From contig NZ_NPKP01000005.1 in NCBI RefSeq assembly GCF_008329585.1, forward strand, positions 310,001-374,000: a DNA stretch of 64,000 nt, in the 5' to 3' direction. Below, in pieces: positions 49,542 to 58,999 of this stretch. Numbering within the stretch: position 1 is the stretch's first letter; the number at the start of each line of letters is the position of its first letter. Source of the stretch: Mycolicibacterium sp. P9-22. Its GTDB lineage: Bacteria; Actinomycetota; Actinomycetes; Mycobacteriales; Mycobacteriaceae. The notes beneath the pieces are model-generated. The model saw nothing but the letters and a program-made list of their open reading frames with translations, was not told the origin of the DNA and did not search any database. A program made the translations under genes and the position numbers.

Positions 49542-51035
49542 ATGATCATCACCGGCGTTGCCATCTTTCTGCTCATCCTCACCGTCAGCGGTGTGATCTC
49601 CGCGCGACGGGTGCGCGGCGACTGTTCGAACTATCTGGTGGCGGGCCGCGCCCTGCCCGCCGCCCTGGTCGCCGCGGTCCTGATCGCACAGCCCGTCGAC
49701 TCGAACGCCACCATCGGCAATGCCGACCTGTCAGCGGCTTTCGGCTTCTGGGCCGGCGCCGCGCTGCCGATCGGCCTGGCACTGTGCCTGCTGCTGATGG
49801 GGTTGTTCTTCGCCAAACGCATGCGCACCACAGATGTGGTGACGCTGCCGGAGTACTTCCGTAACCGGTTCGGCCGGGCCACCGAGGTCGCCTCGTCCTA
49901 CCTGACCATTGCCAGCTTCATCATTTTGCTGGCCGGCAACCTGGTGGCGATCGGCTTCCTGCTCGAACGCTTCGTCGGCGTCTCCTACGCCTACGGGATC
50001 CTGCTGACCATCCCCCTGGCACTGCTCTACACCATCACCGGCGGCATGTTCGCCAGCGTCTACACCGGCGTCACCTGTGTGGTCGTCAACATCGTCGGTG
50101 TTATCGCCCTGGTGATCTGGACGGGAACCACACACGGATTCAGCGCGCCCGAGGGGATGGGTGTCGGGAATCTGGAGCAGCTCACCTCCAGCGGATCGGG
50201 TGCGGTCATCAACTGGGCCACCATCATCGCGCTCGGCCTGGGCAACCTGGTGGCCATCGACCTGATGCAGCGGGTGTTCTCCGCCCGCACGCCCGGCGGG
50301 GCCCAGAAGGCCTGCTTCGCGGCGGCGGCCGGCATCCTCATGCTCTGCATCCCGTTGTCGTTCGTCGCGCTGGCCGCGGTGAGCATCGTCGGGGACGCGG
50401 CGGCGGACGGGCCGATCCTCTACACCCTGCTGGCGCAGTACGCACCCGTGTGGTTGGCGATCATCGTCATCTCCGGTCTGCTCGCAGCCACGCTCACCAC
50501 CGTCAGCGGCATCCTGCTGGCGACGGCGGCGGTGCTGGTGCGCAACGTGTTACGCATCGACGCGGACGCACCGGTGATGACACCGCGGGTGCTGCGCGCC
50601 ACGCGATGGGCGACGCTACCGATGGCCGTGCTGGCGGGAGTGGTGGCGTTGCGGGTGCCCCAGACCGGCATTCTGCTGACGCTGTCCTTCGACCTGCTGC
50701 TGGCGAGTCTGGTGGTGCCGTTCGTCCTCGGGCTGTACTGGTCGCGGGGCGGGGCCGCCGCGGCGGGCGCAGCCATCGTGGTCGGGATCGGGGTGCGGCT
50801 GACGTTCTTCGTGCTCACCCCGACCATCTACGGCGTCGACAACACCCTGTTCTACGTGCCCAACGAGTGGGTGACCTCGGCGGCCGACGGCTGGAGCACT
50901 CTGCTGGCCGGCGCCGCGTCGCTCATCGCCTATCTGGCGGTCGCCGCATTCACCTCACGGCCGGTCGCACCGGTAGAGGCGGCCGAGGCCGAGGTGCAGC
51001 CGGCGCCGGCCGTCCTCACGTCGGCGCAGCCCTGA
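49542..51035 (+). CDS. Sodium:solute symporter family (SSS) transporter
   Basis: A 497-residue membrane protein with about 13 hydrophobic segments. ATG 49542 has GGAG 6 nt upstream (49532-49535). SSS features are SNYLVAGRALPAALVAAVLIAQPVDSNATIGNADLSAAFGFW around residues 25-66, ALLYTITGGMFASVYTGVTCVVVNIVG and the NWATIIALGLGNLVAIDLMQRVFSARTPGGAQKACF region near 220-260. Members import sugars, amino acids, urea or carboxylates with sodium. Its place behind the guanidine-type enzymes suggests it imports the nitrogen substrate, perhaps a guanidino compound. The gap to the oxygenase is 86 bp with no clear terminator. Confidence 0.9.
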   Translation: MIITGVAIFLLILTVSGVISARRVRGDCSNYLVAGRALPAALVAAVLIAQPVDSNATIGNADLSAAFGFWAGAALPIGLALCLLLMGLFFAKRMRTTDVVTLPEYFRNRFGRATEVASSYLTIASFIILLAGNLVAIGFLLERFVGVSYAYGILLTIPLALLYTITGGMFASVYTGVTCVVVNIVGVIALVIWTGTTHGFSAPEGMGVGNLEQLTSSGSGAVINWATIIALGLGNLVAIDLMQRVFSARTPGGAQKACFAAAAGILMLCIPLSFVALAAVSIVGDAAADGPILYTLLAQYAPVWLAIIVISGLLAATLTTVSGILLATAAVLVRNVLRIDADAPVMTPRVLRATRWATLPMAVLAGVVALRVPQTGILLTLSFDLLLASLVVPFVLGLYWSRGGAAAAGAAIVVGIGVRLTFFVLTPTIYGVDNTLFYVPNEWVTSAADGWSTLLAGAASLIAYLAVAAFTSRPVAPVEAAEAEVQPAPAVLTSAQP

Positions 51036-51044
51036 GCAACGTCC

Positions 51045-51087
51045 CGCACGTGTCGGTCCTGCCCACCTGGCAGGATCGACACGTGCG
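51045..51087. repeat. 43-bp near-perfect palindrome overlapping the TetR start codon
   Basis: Arms at 51045-51063 (CGCACGTGTCGGTCCTGCC) and 51069-51087 (GGCAGGATCGACACGTGCG) pair with one mismatch around a 5-nt loop (CACCT). The GTG start of the TetR gene at 51083 lies inside the right arm. It may be an operator, a terminator for the transporter transcript, or a copy of an extragenic palindromic repeat; in mRNA it would bury the start codon. No T-tract follows. Confidence 0.8.
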
Positions 51088-51766
51088 CACCCCTGCGAGC
51101 GGCCGGCCGCGACTGGAGGAACGTAAGCGGCCGGGCAAGACCGCCCGCGATGAAGTGCTGGACGCGGCCGCCGAACTGTTCACCACCCTCGGCGTGGCGG
51201 CGACTTCGACCCGGCAGATCGCCGAGGCCGTCGGGATCCGCCAGGCCTCGCTGTATCACCACTTCCGCACCAAGAACGACATTCTGGCGTCCCTGCTCAG
51301 TGGGACGGTGGTGTCCTCGCTGCGGGCCGCGCACCAGTTGCGCGACCGGGCCGAGCCCGCGGTGGTGCTGCTGCACGCGCTGAGCTATCTGGACTGCCGT
51401 CTGCTGTGGGACAGTCCGTGGAACCTGGGCATCCTGTACCTGCTGCCCGAGGTCCGCGATCCGCGGTTCGACGAGTTCCACCGCCAGCGCACCGAATTGC
51501 GCACCGCGTATCACGACCTTTCCCGTCGTGTGCTCGCCGAACTGGATCCGCCGGAGCCGGACGCCCTCGATGTCGGGGTCGACGGTGATGTGGTCTTCCG
51601 GTTGGTCGAGACGCTGCCCAACCTGCGCGTGGACGGGCTCGGCGTGCCGGATCAGCCGGCGCGTACGGCCGACCTGGCCGTGCACCTGCTCGGCTGGCGT
51701 GGCGACTGGGCGGCGCTGCGCACGGCGTCACGGGTGGTGGCCGACGAGGTGGGAGCCCCGCAGTAG
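51083..51766 (+). CDS. TetR/AcrR family transcriptional regulator
   Basis: A 227-residue regulator. The DNA-binding domain spans residues ~18-65: TARDEVLDAAAELFTTLGVAATSTRQIAEAVGIRQASLYHHFRTKNDILASLL across helices 1-4. The ligand domain is unassigned. GTG 51083 is the only sensible start before the HTH, and it is embedded in a 43-bp palindrome. It lies 47 bp after the symporter and is the last plus-strand gene of the nitrogen operon, so it probably controls transport or the whole operon together with GlnR. The next gene is convergent, 9 bp away. Confidence 0.88.
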   Translation: MRTPASGRPRLEERKRPGKTARDEVLDAAAELFTTLGVAATSTRQIAEAVGIRQASLYHHFRTKNDILASLLSGTVVSSLRAAHQLRDRAEPAVVLLHALSYLDCRLLWDSPWNLGILYLLPEVRDPRFDEFHRQRTELRTAYHDLSRRVLAELDPPEPDALDVGVDGDVVFRLVETLPNLRVDGLGVPDQPARTADLAVHLLGWRGDWAALRTASRVVADEVGAPQ

Positions 51767-51775
51767 CGCGGTGAG

Positions 51776-51964
51776 CTACGGCAACAGCCGGGACCACCAC
51801 CTGTCGCTGCCTCGGGTGGCGCCGGCGTGCGCGTCCCGCTTGTGACGACATACCTCCCCCGCCGCCGCCACCGCCACCGGGTCGAAACCGGGTGGCACCG
51901 GGCCCCCTGCCACCAACGCCCGCACCAACGCCTCTTGACGGCGGGCCAGTGCATCGCGTGTCAT
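51776..51964 (-). CDS. Small SCO6045-like partner protein of the DUF692 enzyme
   Basis: A 62-residue hydrophilic protein starting at the ATG complementary to 51962-51964, which overlaps the DUF692 stop as ATGA; this coupling decides against the GTG two codons earlier. The helical core LARRQEALVRALVAGGPVPPGFDPVAVAAAGEVCRHKR resembles a family of very short proteins found behind DUF692 genes in actinobacteria (SCO6045-like). In other MNIO systems a separate partner protein recognises the substrate peptide; this tiny protein may be a minimal version of one. It has one Cys. Last gene of a three-gene operon. Confidence 0.7.
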   Translation of the reverse strand: MTRDALARRQEALVRALVAGGPVPPGFDPVAVAAAGEVCRHKRDAHAGATRGSDRWWSRLLP

Positions 51965-52827
51965 GCCCACACCTCCCGCGCCGCGGCTACGACGGGAGCA
52001 GCCCCCGCGGCTCGGGCGATCGCGTCCAACTCGTCGAACAGCTCAGCAGCGGGCGGATATCGGCCGTCCCGCTCCAGCATGAACGGGGCGTCGACCCGCT
52101 CCCGCAACGCCGTCACCAGATCCAGCACCGCCGCAGGCGTCGGCGCGGTGTGGGTGTCGTGGTAAAAATCTTCACCCTCGTGACCGCCCGCGACGTGGCT
52201 GTAGGCCACCCGCTCCACCGGCAGGCGTGCCAACTCCCGCAATGGATCACGCCCGCGGTTGCGGGCATTGGCATAGACGTTCGCGACGTCGAGCACCAGC
52301 AGCACGCCCGTGCGTTCCACCAGTTCGGTGAGGAACTCCGACTCGGTGAGGTCGGACTCCGGCCATTCCACGAATGAGGCGATGTTCTCCACCGCCAGCG
52401 GAACATTCAGTTCACCTCGGGTGCGATCGATGTTGTCCGCCAAAACATCCAGGGCGACACGGGTCCGCGGGACCGGCAGCAGATGCCCCGCCTCGATTCC
52501 GCCGGCGCGCACGAAAGCGATGTGTTCGCTCACCACCGGGGACCCGAGCGCTGCCGCGCAGGCTGCCAACCGGCGAACCCGGTGGGGCTGTACCGGTTCG
52601 GTTCCGCCGAGGGACAACGCGACTCCGTGCGGAATCACCGGGACACCGCGCGTCACGAGATCTGCCAGCGCCGGGTCCGGGCGGACCCGCCCGCGGCGCA
52701 TCGGTATCGACTCGGCGATCACTTCGCAGAATCCCGGGCGCAGGTCGGCGATCACCCCGGCGATCTCGGAGCGCCAACCGATGCCCACGTCGCCCAGCGC
52801 GGGTACCGTGCGGCCTGCCGCGGTCAT
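51961..52827 (-). CDS. DUF692 family multinuclear non-heme iron oxygenase (MNIO)
   Basis: A 288-residue TIM-barrel protein of the DUF692/MNIO family (MbnB, TglH, ChrH, BufB relatives). Conserved metal-ligand segments are all present: GIGWRSEI at the N-terminus, IPHGVALSLGG, VVSEHIAF, LAVENIASF, VLDVANVYANARN, YSHVAGGHEGEDFYHDTHTAP and MLERDGRYPP. Known members use two or three iron ions to oxidise cysteine, Asp or Asn residues in peptides, giving oxazolone-thioamides, thiazoles or excised carbons. ATG 52827 overlaps the stop of the preceding Cys-tailed membrane protein (ATGA), marking that protein as the likely substrate. No DUF2063-type partner is adjacent; the 62-residue protein downstream may take that place. 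Confidence 0.9.
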   Translation of the reverse strand: MTAAGRTVPALGDVGIGWRSEIAGVIADLRPGFCEVIAESIPMRRGRVRPDPALADLVTRGVPVIPHGVALSLGGTEPVQPHRVRRLAACAAALGSPVVSEHIAFVRAGGIEAGHLLPVPRTRVALDVLADNIDRTRGELNVPLAVENIASFVEWPESDLTESEFLTELVERTGVLLVLDVANVYANARNRGRDPLRELARLPVERVAYSHVAGGHEGEDFYHDTHTAPTPAAVLDLVTALRERVDAPFMLERDGRYPPAAELFDELDAIARAAGAAPVVAAAREVWA

Positions 52828-53729
52828 CCGCCGCACCCGCCGCAGCCGCCGCCGCAGCCGCCGCCGCCCCCGCCGTCACCACACGAGGATCCTCCGCAGG
52901 ACGAGCCGCCGTCGCCACCGGCAGCGGCGGCATTCCCGGCCAGGTGCACCGAGCCCGAGTACCCGGCGTCCAACAACCACAGGGCACCGGTACCGAAGAG
53001 CGCCACCGACATTGCCACCGCGGCCGGACCGTAGGTGTCGAAGGCGGGACGCCTGGCCGGCTCCAGGTAGGCCAGCCCCTTCTGCCGGGCGGCCAGCAGT
53101 CGCCGGCCCGCGCGAGTCAGGCGATCAACGTGGAGTAGGCCGGGCAGCACAATCGCCGCGTACAGGATCGTGGCAACGACGACCGCGGTGAATGTGACCG
53201 CGTGGACCGGATGCTCCGAGAATGCGGTCATCAGGTAGACGGCGTAGCCGATGCCCACCAGCATCACCGCGATCGACGGTGCTGTGCCCCAACGCATCAG
53301 CGCCCGTTCGGCCCGGGTCCGCACGAGCCCACGCTCGCTGAGGTGACTTTCCAGGGCCGCGAGGTCGCGACGGGAGGCGGCGTACAGGCCCGGCACGGTG
53401 TGCCCGCTGTCGGCGGCGACGCGTTTGCACACCCGCTCGGTGAACGGGTCGGTTTCGCGGGTGCGCACCGCGCGGTCCACCAGTCCGGTGGTGGTGATCC
53501 GCCCCACCGCACGCAAGCTTGCCAGCGCGGTCACCACCGGGGCGATCTCCGACCGCAGAAACGCCAGTTCGGTCGCGCTGATCGGCTCGGTCACCGCCGG
53601 CCGGCGCGGAGCCCACGCCATCCGCCAGGCCACCGCGAAGACCACCGTTGCGGCCAGCGTCAGCAGATATCCGTACCCCTGCAGGGTTATCGCGTCGGCG
53701 TACCGATCGAGTAATGCTCCGATCGACAT
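52824..53729 (-). CDS. Membrane protein with Gly/Cys-rich C-terminal tail (TIGR04222-like)
   Basis: A 301-residue protein. ATG 53729 has a strong AGGAGG site 7 nt upstream. Hydrophobic helices lie at about residues 14-36, 145-166, 172-193 and 240-260; between the first and second is a soluble helical region (ISATELAFLRSEIAPVVTALASLRAVGRI, then RRDLAALESHLSERGLVRTRAER). The last ~31 residues are almost only Gly, Ser and Cys (GGSSCGGSSCGDGG, then CGGGCGGCGG), with five Cys. This tail follows the last membrane helix. TIGR04222 proteins have this architecture. The tail looks like a substrate for the DUF692 enzyme encoded next, rather than a folded domain. Translation coupled by ATGA. Confidence 0.85.
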   Translation of the reverse strand: MSIGALLDRYADAITLQGYGYLLTLAATVVFAVAWRMAWAPRRPAVTEPISATELAFLRSEIAPVVTALASLRAVGRITTTGLVDRAVRTRETDPFTERVCKRVAADSGHTVPGLYAASRRDLAALESHLSERGLVRTRAERALMRWGTAPSIAVMLVGIGYAVYLMTAFSEHPVHAVTFTAVVVATILYAAIVLPGLLHVDRLTRAGRRLLAARQKGLAYLEPARRPAFDTYGPAAVAMSVALFGTGALWLLDAGYSGSVHLAGNAAAAGGDGGSSCGGSSCGDGGGGGGCGGGCGGCGG

Positions 53730-53999
53730 CACATCACCTCCTGTGTTCGGTCGCTTCATCGTGGCCGGGCCCCGCCCCTACCGGTCACAAGTTCTGTGGT
53801 CCAGCAGGTCTGGCCAGCGTGCCGCGCAGAGGACAGAGTTCGTTGAGGAGTTCATGGCTGTTGGGTGAGGAAAATGGGACGGACGAGCAGGAATCCGGGT
53901 GCTCGTATCGCTGCGATTCCTGGCCGGTACAGGCGTTTGCGCAACGAATTGCGGGTTATTATCCGCAAATGCGGCGGTTCGGCGCGATAGGATCCGCAG
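53730..53999. other. 270-bp intergenic region between divergent MNIO and molybdate operons
   Basis: It holds the strong ribosome site of the TIGR04222-like gene and two inverted repeats on the molybdate side: CAGGAATC (53888-53895) with GATTCCTG (53915-53922), and TTGCGG (53949-53954) with CCGCAA (53963-53968) just before a -10-like TAGGAT at 53988-53993. No gene of credible composition was found. The second repeat could be an operator of the molybdate regulator. Confidence 0.5.
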
Positions 54000-54404
54000 A
54001 TGCCGAATATTCGGGTAAGAGATGCGGCCGCCTTGCTCGGGGTCAGCGATGACACCGTGCGCCGCTGGATCGACAGTGGTGCACTGACCTCTGCCAAGGA
54101 TGACGCCGGCCGCAAGGTGATCGCCGGTGATGTGCTCGCCGAGTTCGCCCGCGAACATGCCTCTCCACCCGGCGATCCGCTCGGCGTGGGGAGTTCGGCC
54201 CGCAACCGACTCGTGGGCCTGGTCACCGAAGTCACCTCCGATCGGGTTATGAGCGAGGTCCAGATGCAATGCGGACCATTCACCGTCGTCTCCTTGATGA
54301 GCACGGCCTCCGTCGAACAGCTCGGCCTGGAGCCCGGGGCGCTGGCCGTAGCCGTGGTCAAGGCCACCACCGTCATCGTCGAAACCCCAGGGGGCGCTTC
54401 GTGA
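54000..54404 (+). CDS. Helix-turn-helix/TOBE molybdate-responsive regulator
   Basis: A 134-residue two-domain protein. Residues 1-52 are a MerR-like excisionase-type DNA-binding domain (IRVRDAAALLGVSDDTVRRWIDSGALTS). Residues ~64-131 are a TOBE/Mop domain (SSARNRLVGLVTEVTSDRVMSEVQMQCGPFTVVSLMSTASVEQLGLEPGALAVAVVKATTVIV) that binds molybdate or tungstate. A -10-like TAGGAT ends 6 nt before the ATG, consistent with a leaderless mRNA. It precedes modABC with a GTGA overlap, so it probably senses molybdate and controls this operon, perhaps through the TTGCGG/CCGCAA dyad upstream. Confidence 0.88.
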   Translation: MPNIRVRDAAALLGVSDDTVRRWIDSGALTSAKDDAGRKVIAGDVLAEFAREHASPPGDPLGVGSSARNRLVGLVTEVTSDRVMSEVQMQCGPFTVVSLMSTASVEQLGLEPGALAVAVVKATTVIVETPGGAS

Positions 54405-55156
54405 AATCCCTGGCCGCCGGCGCGCTGAGTGTTGTGGCACTGCTTGCCGGATGTACAACCCAGAGCTCGGAGGCGCCGCCGCCGCCCGAGCTCACCGTGT
54501 TCGCGGCGGCGTCGCTGAAGCAGACGTTCACCGAGCTGGGCGCGCGGTTCGAAACCGATCACCCCGGCACCAACGTCACGTTCAACTTCGCCGGGTCCTC
54601 CGATCTGGTGGCCCAACTCGAGCAGGGCGCCCCCGCTGATGTGTTCGCCTCGGCCGACACCGCCAACATGGCCAAGGCCTCCGATGCCGGGGTGGTCGCC
54701 GGCTCCCCGGTGAACTTCGCCACCAACACGTTGACGATTGTCACCCCGCCCGGAAACCCCAAGGGCATAGCATCTTTCGCAGACCTGGCAAAGACCGGCA
54801 CGCAGGTGGTGGTGTGCGCACCGCAGGTGCCGTGCGGGTCGGCGACCGCGAAGGTGGAGAAGGCAGCCGGTGTCGAGCTGTCCCCGGTGAGCGAGGAATC
54901 CTCGGTCACCGATGTGCTGGGCAAGATCACGTCCGGACAGGCCGACGCCGGCCTGGTGTACGTCACCGATGCCGCAGGCGCCCGGGACAAGGTGACCGCC
55001 GTCGCGTTCCCCGAATCCGCCGGCGCGGTGAACACCTATCCGATCGCCGTGCTGAAGGACGCCGCCAATCCGCAAGCAGCACAGGCATTCGTCGACCTCG
55101 TGACCGGCCCGGCCGGCCAGGATGTGCTCGCGGCAGCGGGTTTCGCCGCGCCGTGA
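54401..55156 (+). CDS. modA: Molybdate ABC transporter substrate-binding lipoprotein
   Basis: A 251-residue lipoprotein. The signal peptide ends in a lipobox, LLAGC (Cys at residue 18), so it is anchored outside the membrane. The molybdate-binding core starts with LTVFAAASLKQTFTELGARFETDHPG and contains NFAGSSDLVAQLEQGAPADVFASAD and ATNTLTIVTPPGNP, the oxyanion-binding Ser residues lying in AASL and AGSSD. GTG 54401 overlaps the regulator stop. Four-bp overlaps continue into modB and modC, so the operon is translationally coupled. Confidence 0.95.
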   Translation: MKSLAAGALSVVALLAGCTTQSSEAPPPPELTVFAAASLKQTFTELGARFETDHPGTNVTFNFAGSSDLVAQLEQGAPADVFASADTANMAKASDAGVVAGSPVNFATNTLTIVTPPGNPKGIASFADLAKTGTQVVVCAPQVPCGSATAKVEKAAGVELSPVSEESSVTDVLGKITSGQADAGLVYVTDAAGARDKVTAVAFPESAGAVNTYPIAVLKDAANPQAAQAFVDLVTGPAGQDVLAAAGFAAP

Positions 55157-55961
55157 CCGTCGCGCGGCGCCACGGCGGGCTGATCCAGGTCGGACTGCCG
55201 GCCTGGATCTACCTGCCCGCCGCGCTCGGCGCGCTGTTCGTCATCGCGCCGCTGATCGCGATCCTGCTGAAGATCGACTGGCCGAACTTCATCGGTCTCA
55301 TCACCTCCGAATCATCGCGGGCCGCACTGACGTTGAGCATGAAGACGGCCGGTGCCAGCACCGTGGTCTGCGTGCTGATCGGCGTGCCGATGGCACTCGT
55401 GCTGGCCCGCGGGCAGTTTCCCGGCCAGTCCGTCCTGCGCGCCCTGGTGCTGCTGCCGCTGGTGCTGCCGCCGGTGGTCGGCGGCATCGCGCTGCTGTAC
55501 ACCTTCGGCCGCCAAGGCCTGCTCGGCGCGCATCTCGACCTGTGGGGCATCCGGATCGCGTTCTCCACCACCGCGGTGGTGCTGGCACAGTCGTTCGTGT
55601 CGCTGCCGTTCCTCGTGGTCAGCCTCGAAGGCGCGCTCCGCACGGCCGGGACCGGGTACGAGCACATCGCCGCCACCCTCGGCGCCCGGCCCACGACCGT
55701 GCTGCGCACGGTGACCCTGCCGCTCGTGCTGCCCGGATTGCTCTCGGGTGCGGTGTTGGCGTTCGCCCGGTCCCTCGGTGAGTTCGGGGCGACGCTGACC
55801 TTCGCCGGCTCCCTGCAGGGCGTCACCCGGACGCTACCGCTGGAGATCTACCTGCAGCGCGAAACCGATGCCGACGCCGCCGTCGCGCTGTCACTGCTGC
55901 TGATCGTGGTGGCGGCGGCGATCGTCATCGCCTCAGGCACCCGACGGTTGACGGGCCCACT

Positions 55962-55965
<4 letters not shown>
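55153..55965 (+). CDS. modB: Molybdate ABC transporter permease
   Basis: A 270-residue integral membrane protein with six predicted helices. The permease signature of the ABC-interacting loop is GYEHIAATLGARPTTVLRTVTLPLVLPGLLSGAVLAFARSLGEFGATLTFAG across residues ~175-225, and the SLGEFGAT segment is characteristic of molybdate/sulfate permeases. GTG 55153 overlaps the modA stop. The N-terminus has a short extension before the first helix (LPAWIYLPAALGALFVIAPLIAILL). Confidence 0.95.
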
Positions 55966-57047
<1,082 letters not shown>

Positions 57048-57050
57048 GGC

Positions 57051-58985
57051 ATGCTCGAAGACAAGCCCGTAGAGAGCCCGGCGGCACCCGAGATCCGACC
57101 GCTGCGGCTGGCGATCATCGTCGGTGCGCTGGGCGTCGTGTTCGGCGATATCGGCACCAGTCCCATCTACACCCTGCAGACGGTGTTCAACCCGGCCGAC
57201 CCCCATCCGGTGCCGCTCGACGAGGCCAACGTGTACGGGGTTGTCTCCCTGATCTTCTGGTCGGTCATGCTGATCGTCACGTTCACCTACGTCACCCTGG
57301 TGATGCGCGCCGACAACCACGGCGAGGGCGGCATCATGGCGCTGATCACCCTGCTCCGCCGCGGCGCCGGCACCCGGGGCCACCGGACTGCGATCGTGCT
57401 CGGATTCCTCGGCCTCTTCGGTGCGGCCCTGTTCTTCGGCGACTCCATGATCACGCCCGCCATCTCGGTGCTGTCGGCGGTCGAAGGGCTCAAGACCATC
57501 GAACCCGACTTCAAGGACGGGGTGGTGCCGATCACCGCGGTGATCATCGTGGCGCTGTTCAGCGTGCAACGCCAGGGAACGGCGGTCGTCGGCCGGTACT
57601 TCGGGCCCGTGATGATCGCATGGTTCGTTGTTATCGGCGCCTGCGGGATCAACGGTATCGTCGCCAATCCCGGCATCCTCGCGGCGTTGTCACCCACGTA
57701 CGCCATCGCCTTCATCGGCGGGCACTTCCACATCGCCTTCTTCGCATTGGCCGCGATCGTGCTCGCGGTCACCGGTGCCGAGGCGCTGTACGCCGATATG
57801 GGTCATTTCGGGCGTCGCGCCATCGTGTGCGGTTGGCTGAGCCTGGTCCTGCCGGCCTGCACCCTGAACTATTTCGGCCAGGGCGCGCTGCTGCTGCAGG
57901 ACGACAGCGTGCACAGCGCACCGTTCTTCCTGCTGGCGCCGGAATGGGCGCGGCTGCCGTTGGTGCTGCTGGCCACCGCCGCCACGGTGATCGCCTCCCA
58001 GGCAGTGATCACCGGGGCTTTCTCGGTGGTCTCCCAGGCCGTGCAGCTCGGGTATCTGCCGCGGCTGCGGATCACCCACACCTCGGCCAAGGCCATCGGA
58101 CAGATCTACGTCCCGTGGATCAACTGGGCGCTGATGGTCTCGGTGCTCACCCTGGTGTTCGCCTTCGAGACCTCCGCGGCGCTGGCCTACGCCTTCGGTA
58201 TGGCGGTGAGTGGCACCATCACCATCACCACCCTGCTTTTCCTGTATTACGCACGCCAGCAATGGAAATGGTCGCTGTGGTCACTCGTGATCGGCGGTGG
58301 CGCACTGCTGGTCGTCGACCTGATGTTCTTCACGGCGAATCTCACGAAGCTGGTGCACGGCGCCTGGCTCCCGCTGGCCATCGCCATCTTCGCTTTCACC
58401 GTGATGACCACCTGGCAGCGCGGCAGACACCTGGTGACCGCCTCCAGGCGACAGATCGAAGGACCGCTGCGTCCGTTCATCGATGAGCTGGCCGACCGGC
58501 GGCCGGCACTGGCGCGCGTTCCGGGCACCTCGATCTTCCTCAACCGCAGCGATGACACCACCCCGCTGGCCATGCGGGCCAATGTCGAACACAACCACGT
58601 CCTGCACCAACACGTGGTCATCGTGTCGGTGGAGACCCTGCCGGTGCCACGGCTGGCCGACGATCAGCGCATCGCCGTGGACGCGCTCGGATACCGCGAC
58701 GACGGCGTCGTGCACGTCACGGTGCACGCCGGCTACATGGAGCGGCCCGATGTCCCGGCGGCGTTGCGGATGCTGCCCGCCGAGGTCACCCAGGGCGGCG
58801 TCGACCTCGACAAGGCGTCCTTCTTCCTGTCCCATCTGGAGCTGGTGCCCGGGAACAGCACCGACATGATGGGCTGGCGCAAGAGGCTTTTCGTGGCGAC
58901 GTCGTTTCTCACCGCCGATGCCGCCGGGTACTTCAATCTGCCGCAGGACCGGACGATCCTCATCGGTTCGCGGATGGACGTGTGA
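57051..58985 (+). CDS. kup: Potassium uptake transporter Kup
   Basis: A 644-residue KUP/HAK-type K+ transporter with about 12 membrane helices in the first ~440 residues and a ~200-residue cytoplasmic C-terminal domain. The family signature is at the N-terminus: LGVVFGDIGTSPIYTLQTVF. GEGGIMALITLLRR, GDSMITPAISVLSAVEG and GAEALYADMGHFGRRAI also match, and FLNRSDDTTPLAMRANVEHNHVLHQHVVIVSVETLPVP marks the soluble domain. It takes up K+ with protons. It starts 3 bp after modC on the same strand, so some expression with modABC is likely, although functions are unrelated. Confidence 0.96.
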   Translation: MLEDKPVESPAAPEIRPLRLAIIVGALGVVFGDIGTSPIYTLQTVFNPADPHPVPLDEANVYGVVSLIFWSVMLIVTFTYVTLVMRADNHGEGGIMALITLLRRGAGTRGHRTAIVLGFLGLFGAALFFGDSMITPAISVLSAVEGLKTIEPDFKDGVVPITAVIIVALFSVQRQGTAVVGRYFGPVMIAWFVVIGACGINGIVANPGILAALSPTYAIAFIGGHFHIAFFALAAIVLAVTGAEALYADMGHFGRRAIVCGWLSLVLPACTLNYFGQGALLLQDDSVHSAPFFLLAPEWARLPLVLLATAATVIASQAVITGAFSVVSQAVQLGYLPRLRITHTSAKAIGQIYVPWINWALMVSVLTLVFAFETSAALAYAFGMAVSGTITITTLLFLYYARQQWKWSLWSLVIGGGALLVVDLMFFTANLTKLVHGAWLPLAIAIFAFTVMTTWQRGRHLVTASRRQIEGPLRPFIDELADRRPALARVPGTSIFLNRSDDTTPLAMRANVEHNHVLHQHVVIVSVETLPVPRLADDQRIAVDALGYRDDGVVHVTVHAGYMERPDVPAALRMLPAEVTQGGVDLDKASFFLSHLELVPGNSTDMMGWRKRLFVATSFLTADAAGYFNLPQDRTILIGSRMDV

Positions 58986-58999
58986 TCTCGGTCATTGCT

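Noticed and set aside
52828..52920. GC-trinucleotide repeat tract as a microsatellite or CRISPR-like array
   Set aside because: The repeats are codons for the Gly/Cys tail of the membrane protein, with no spacer structure.
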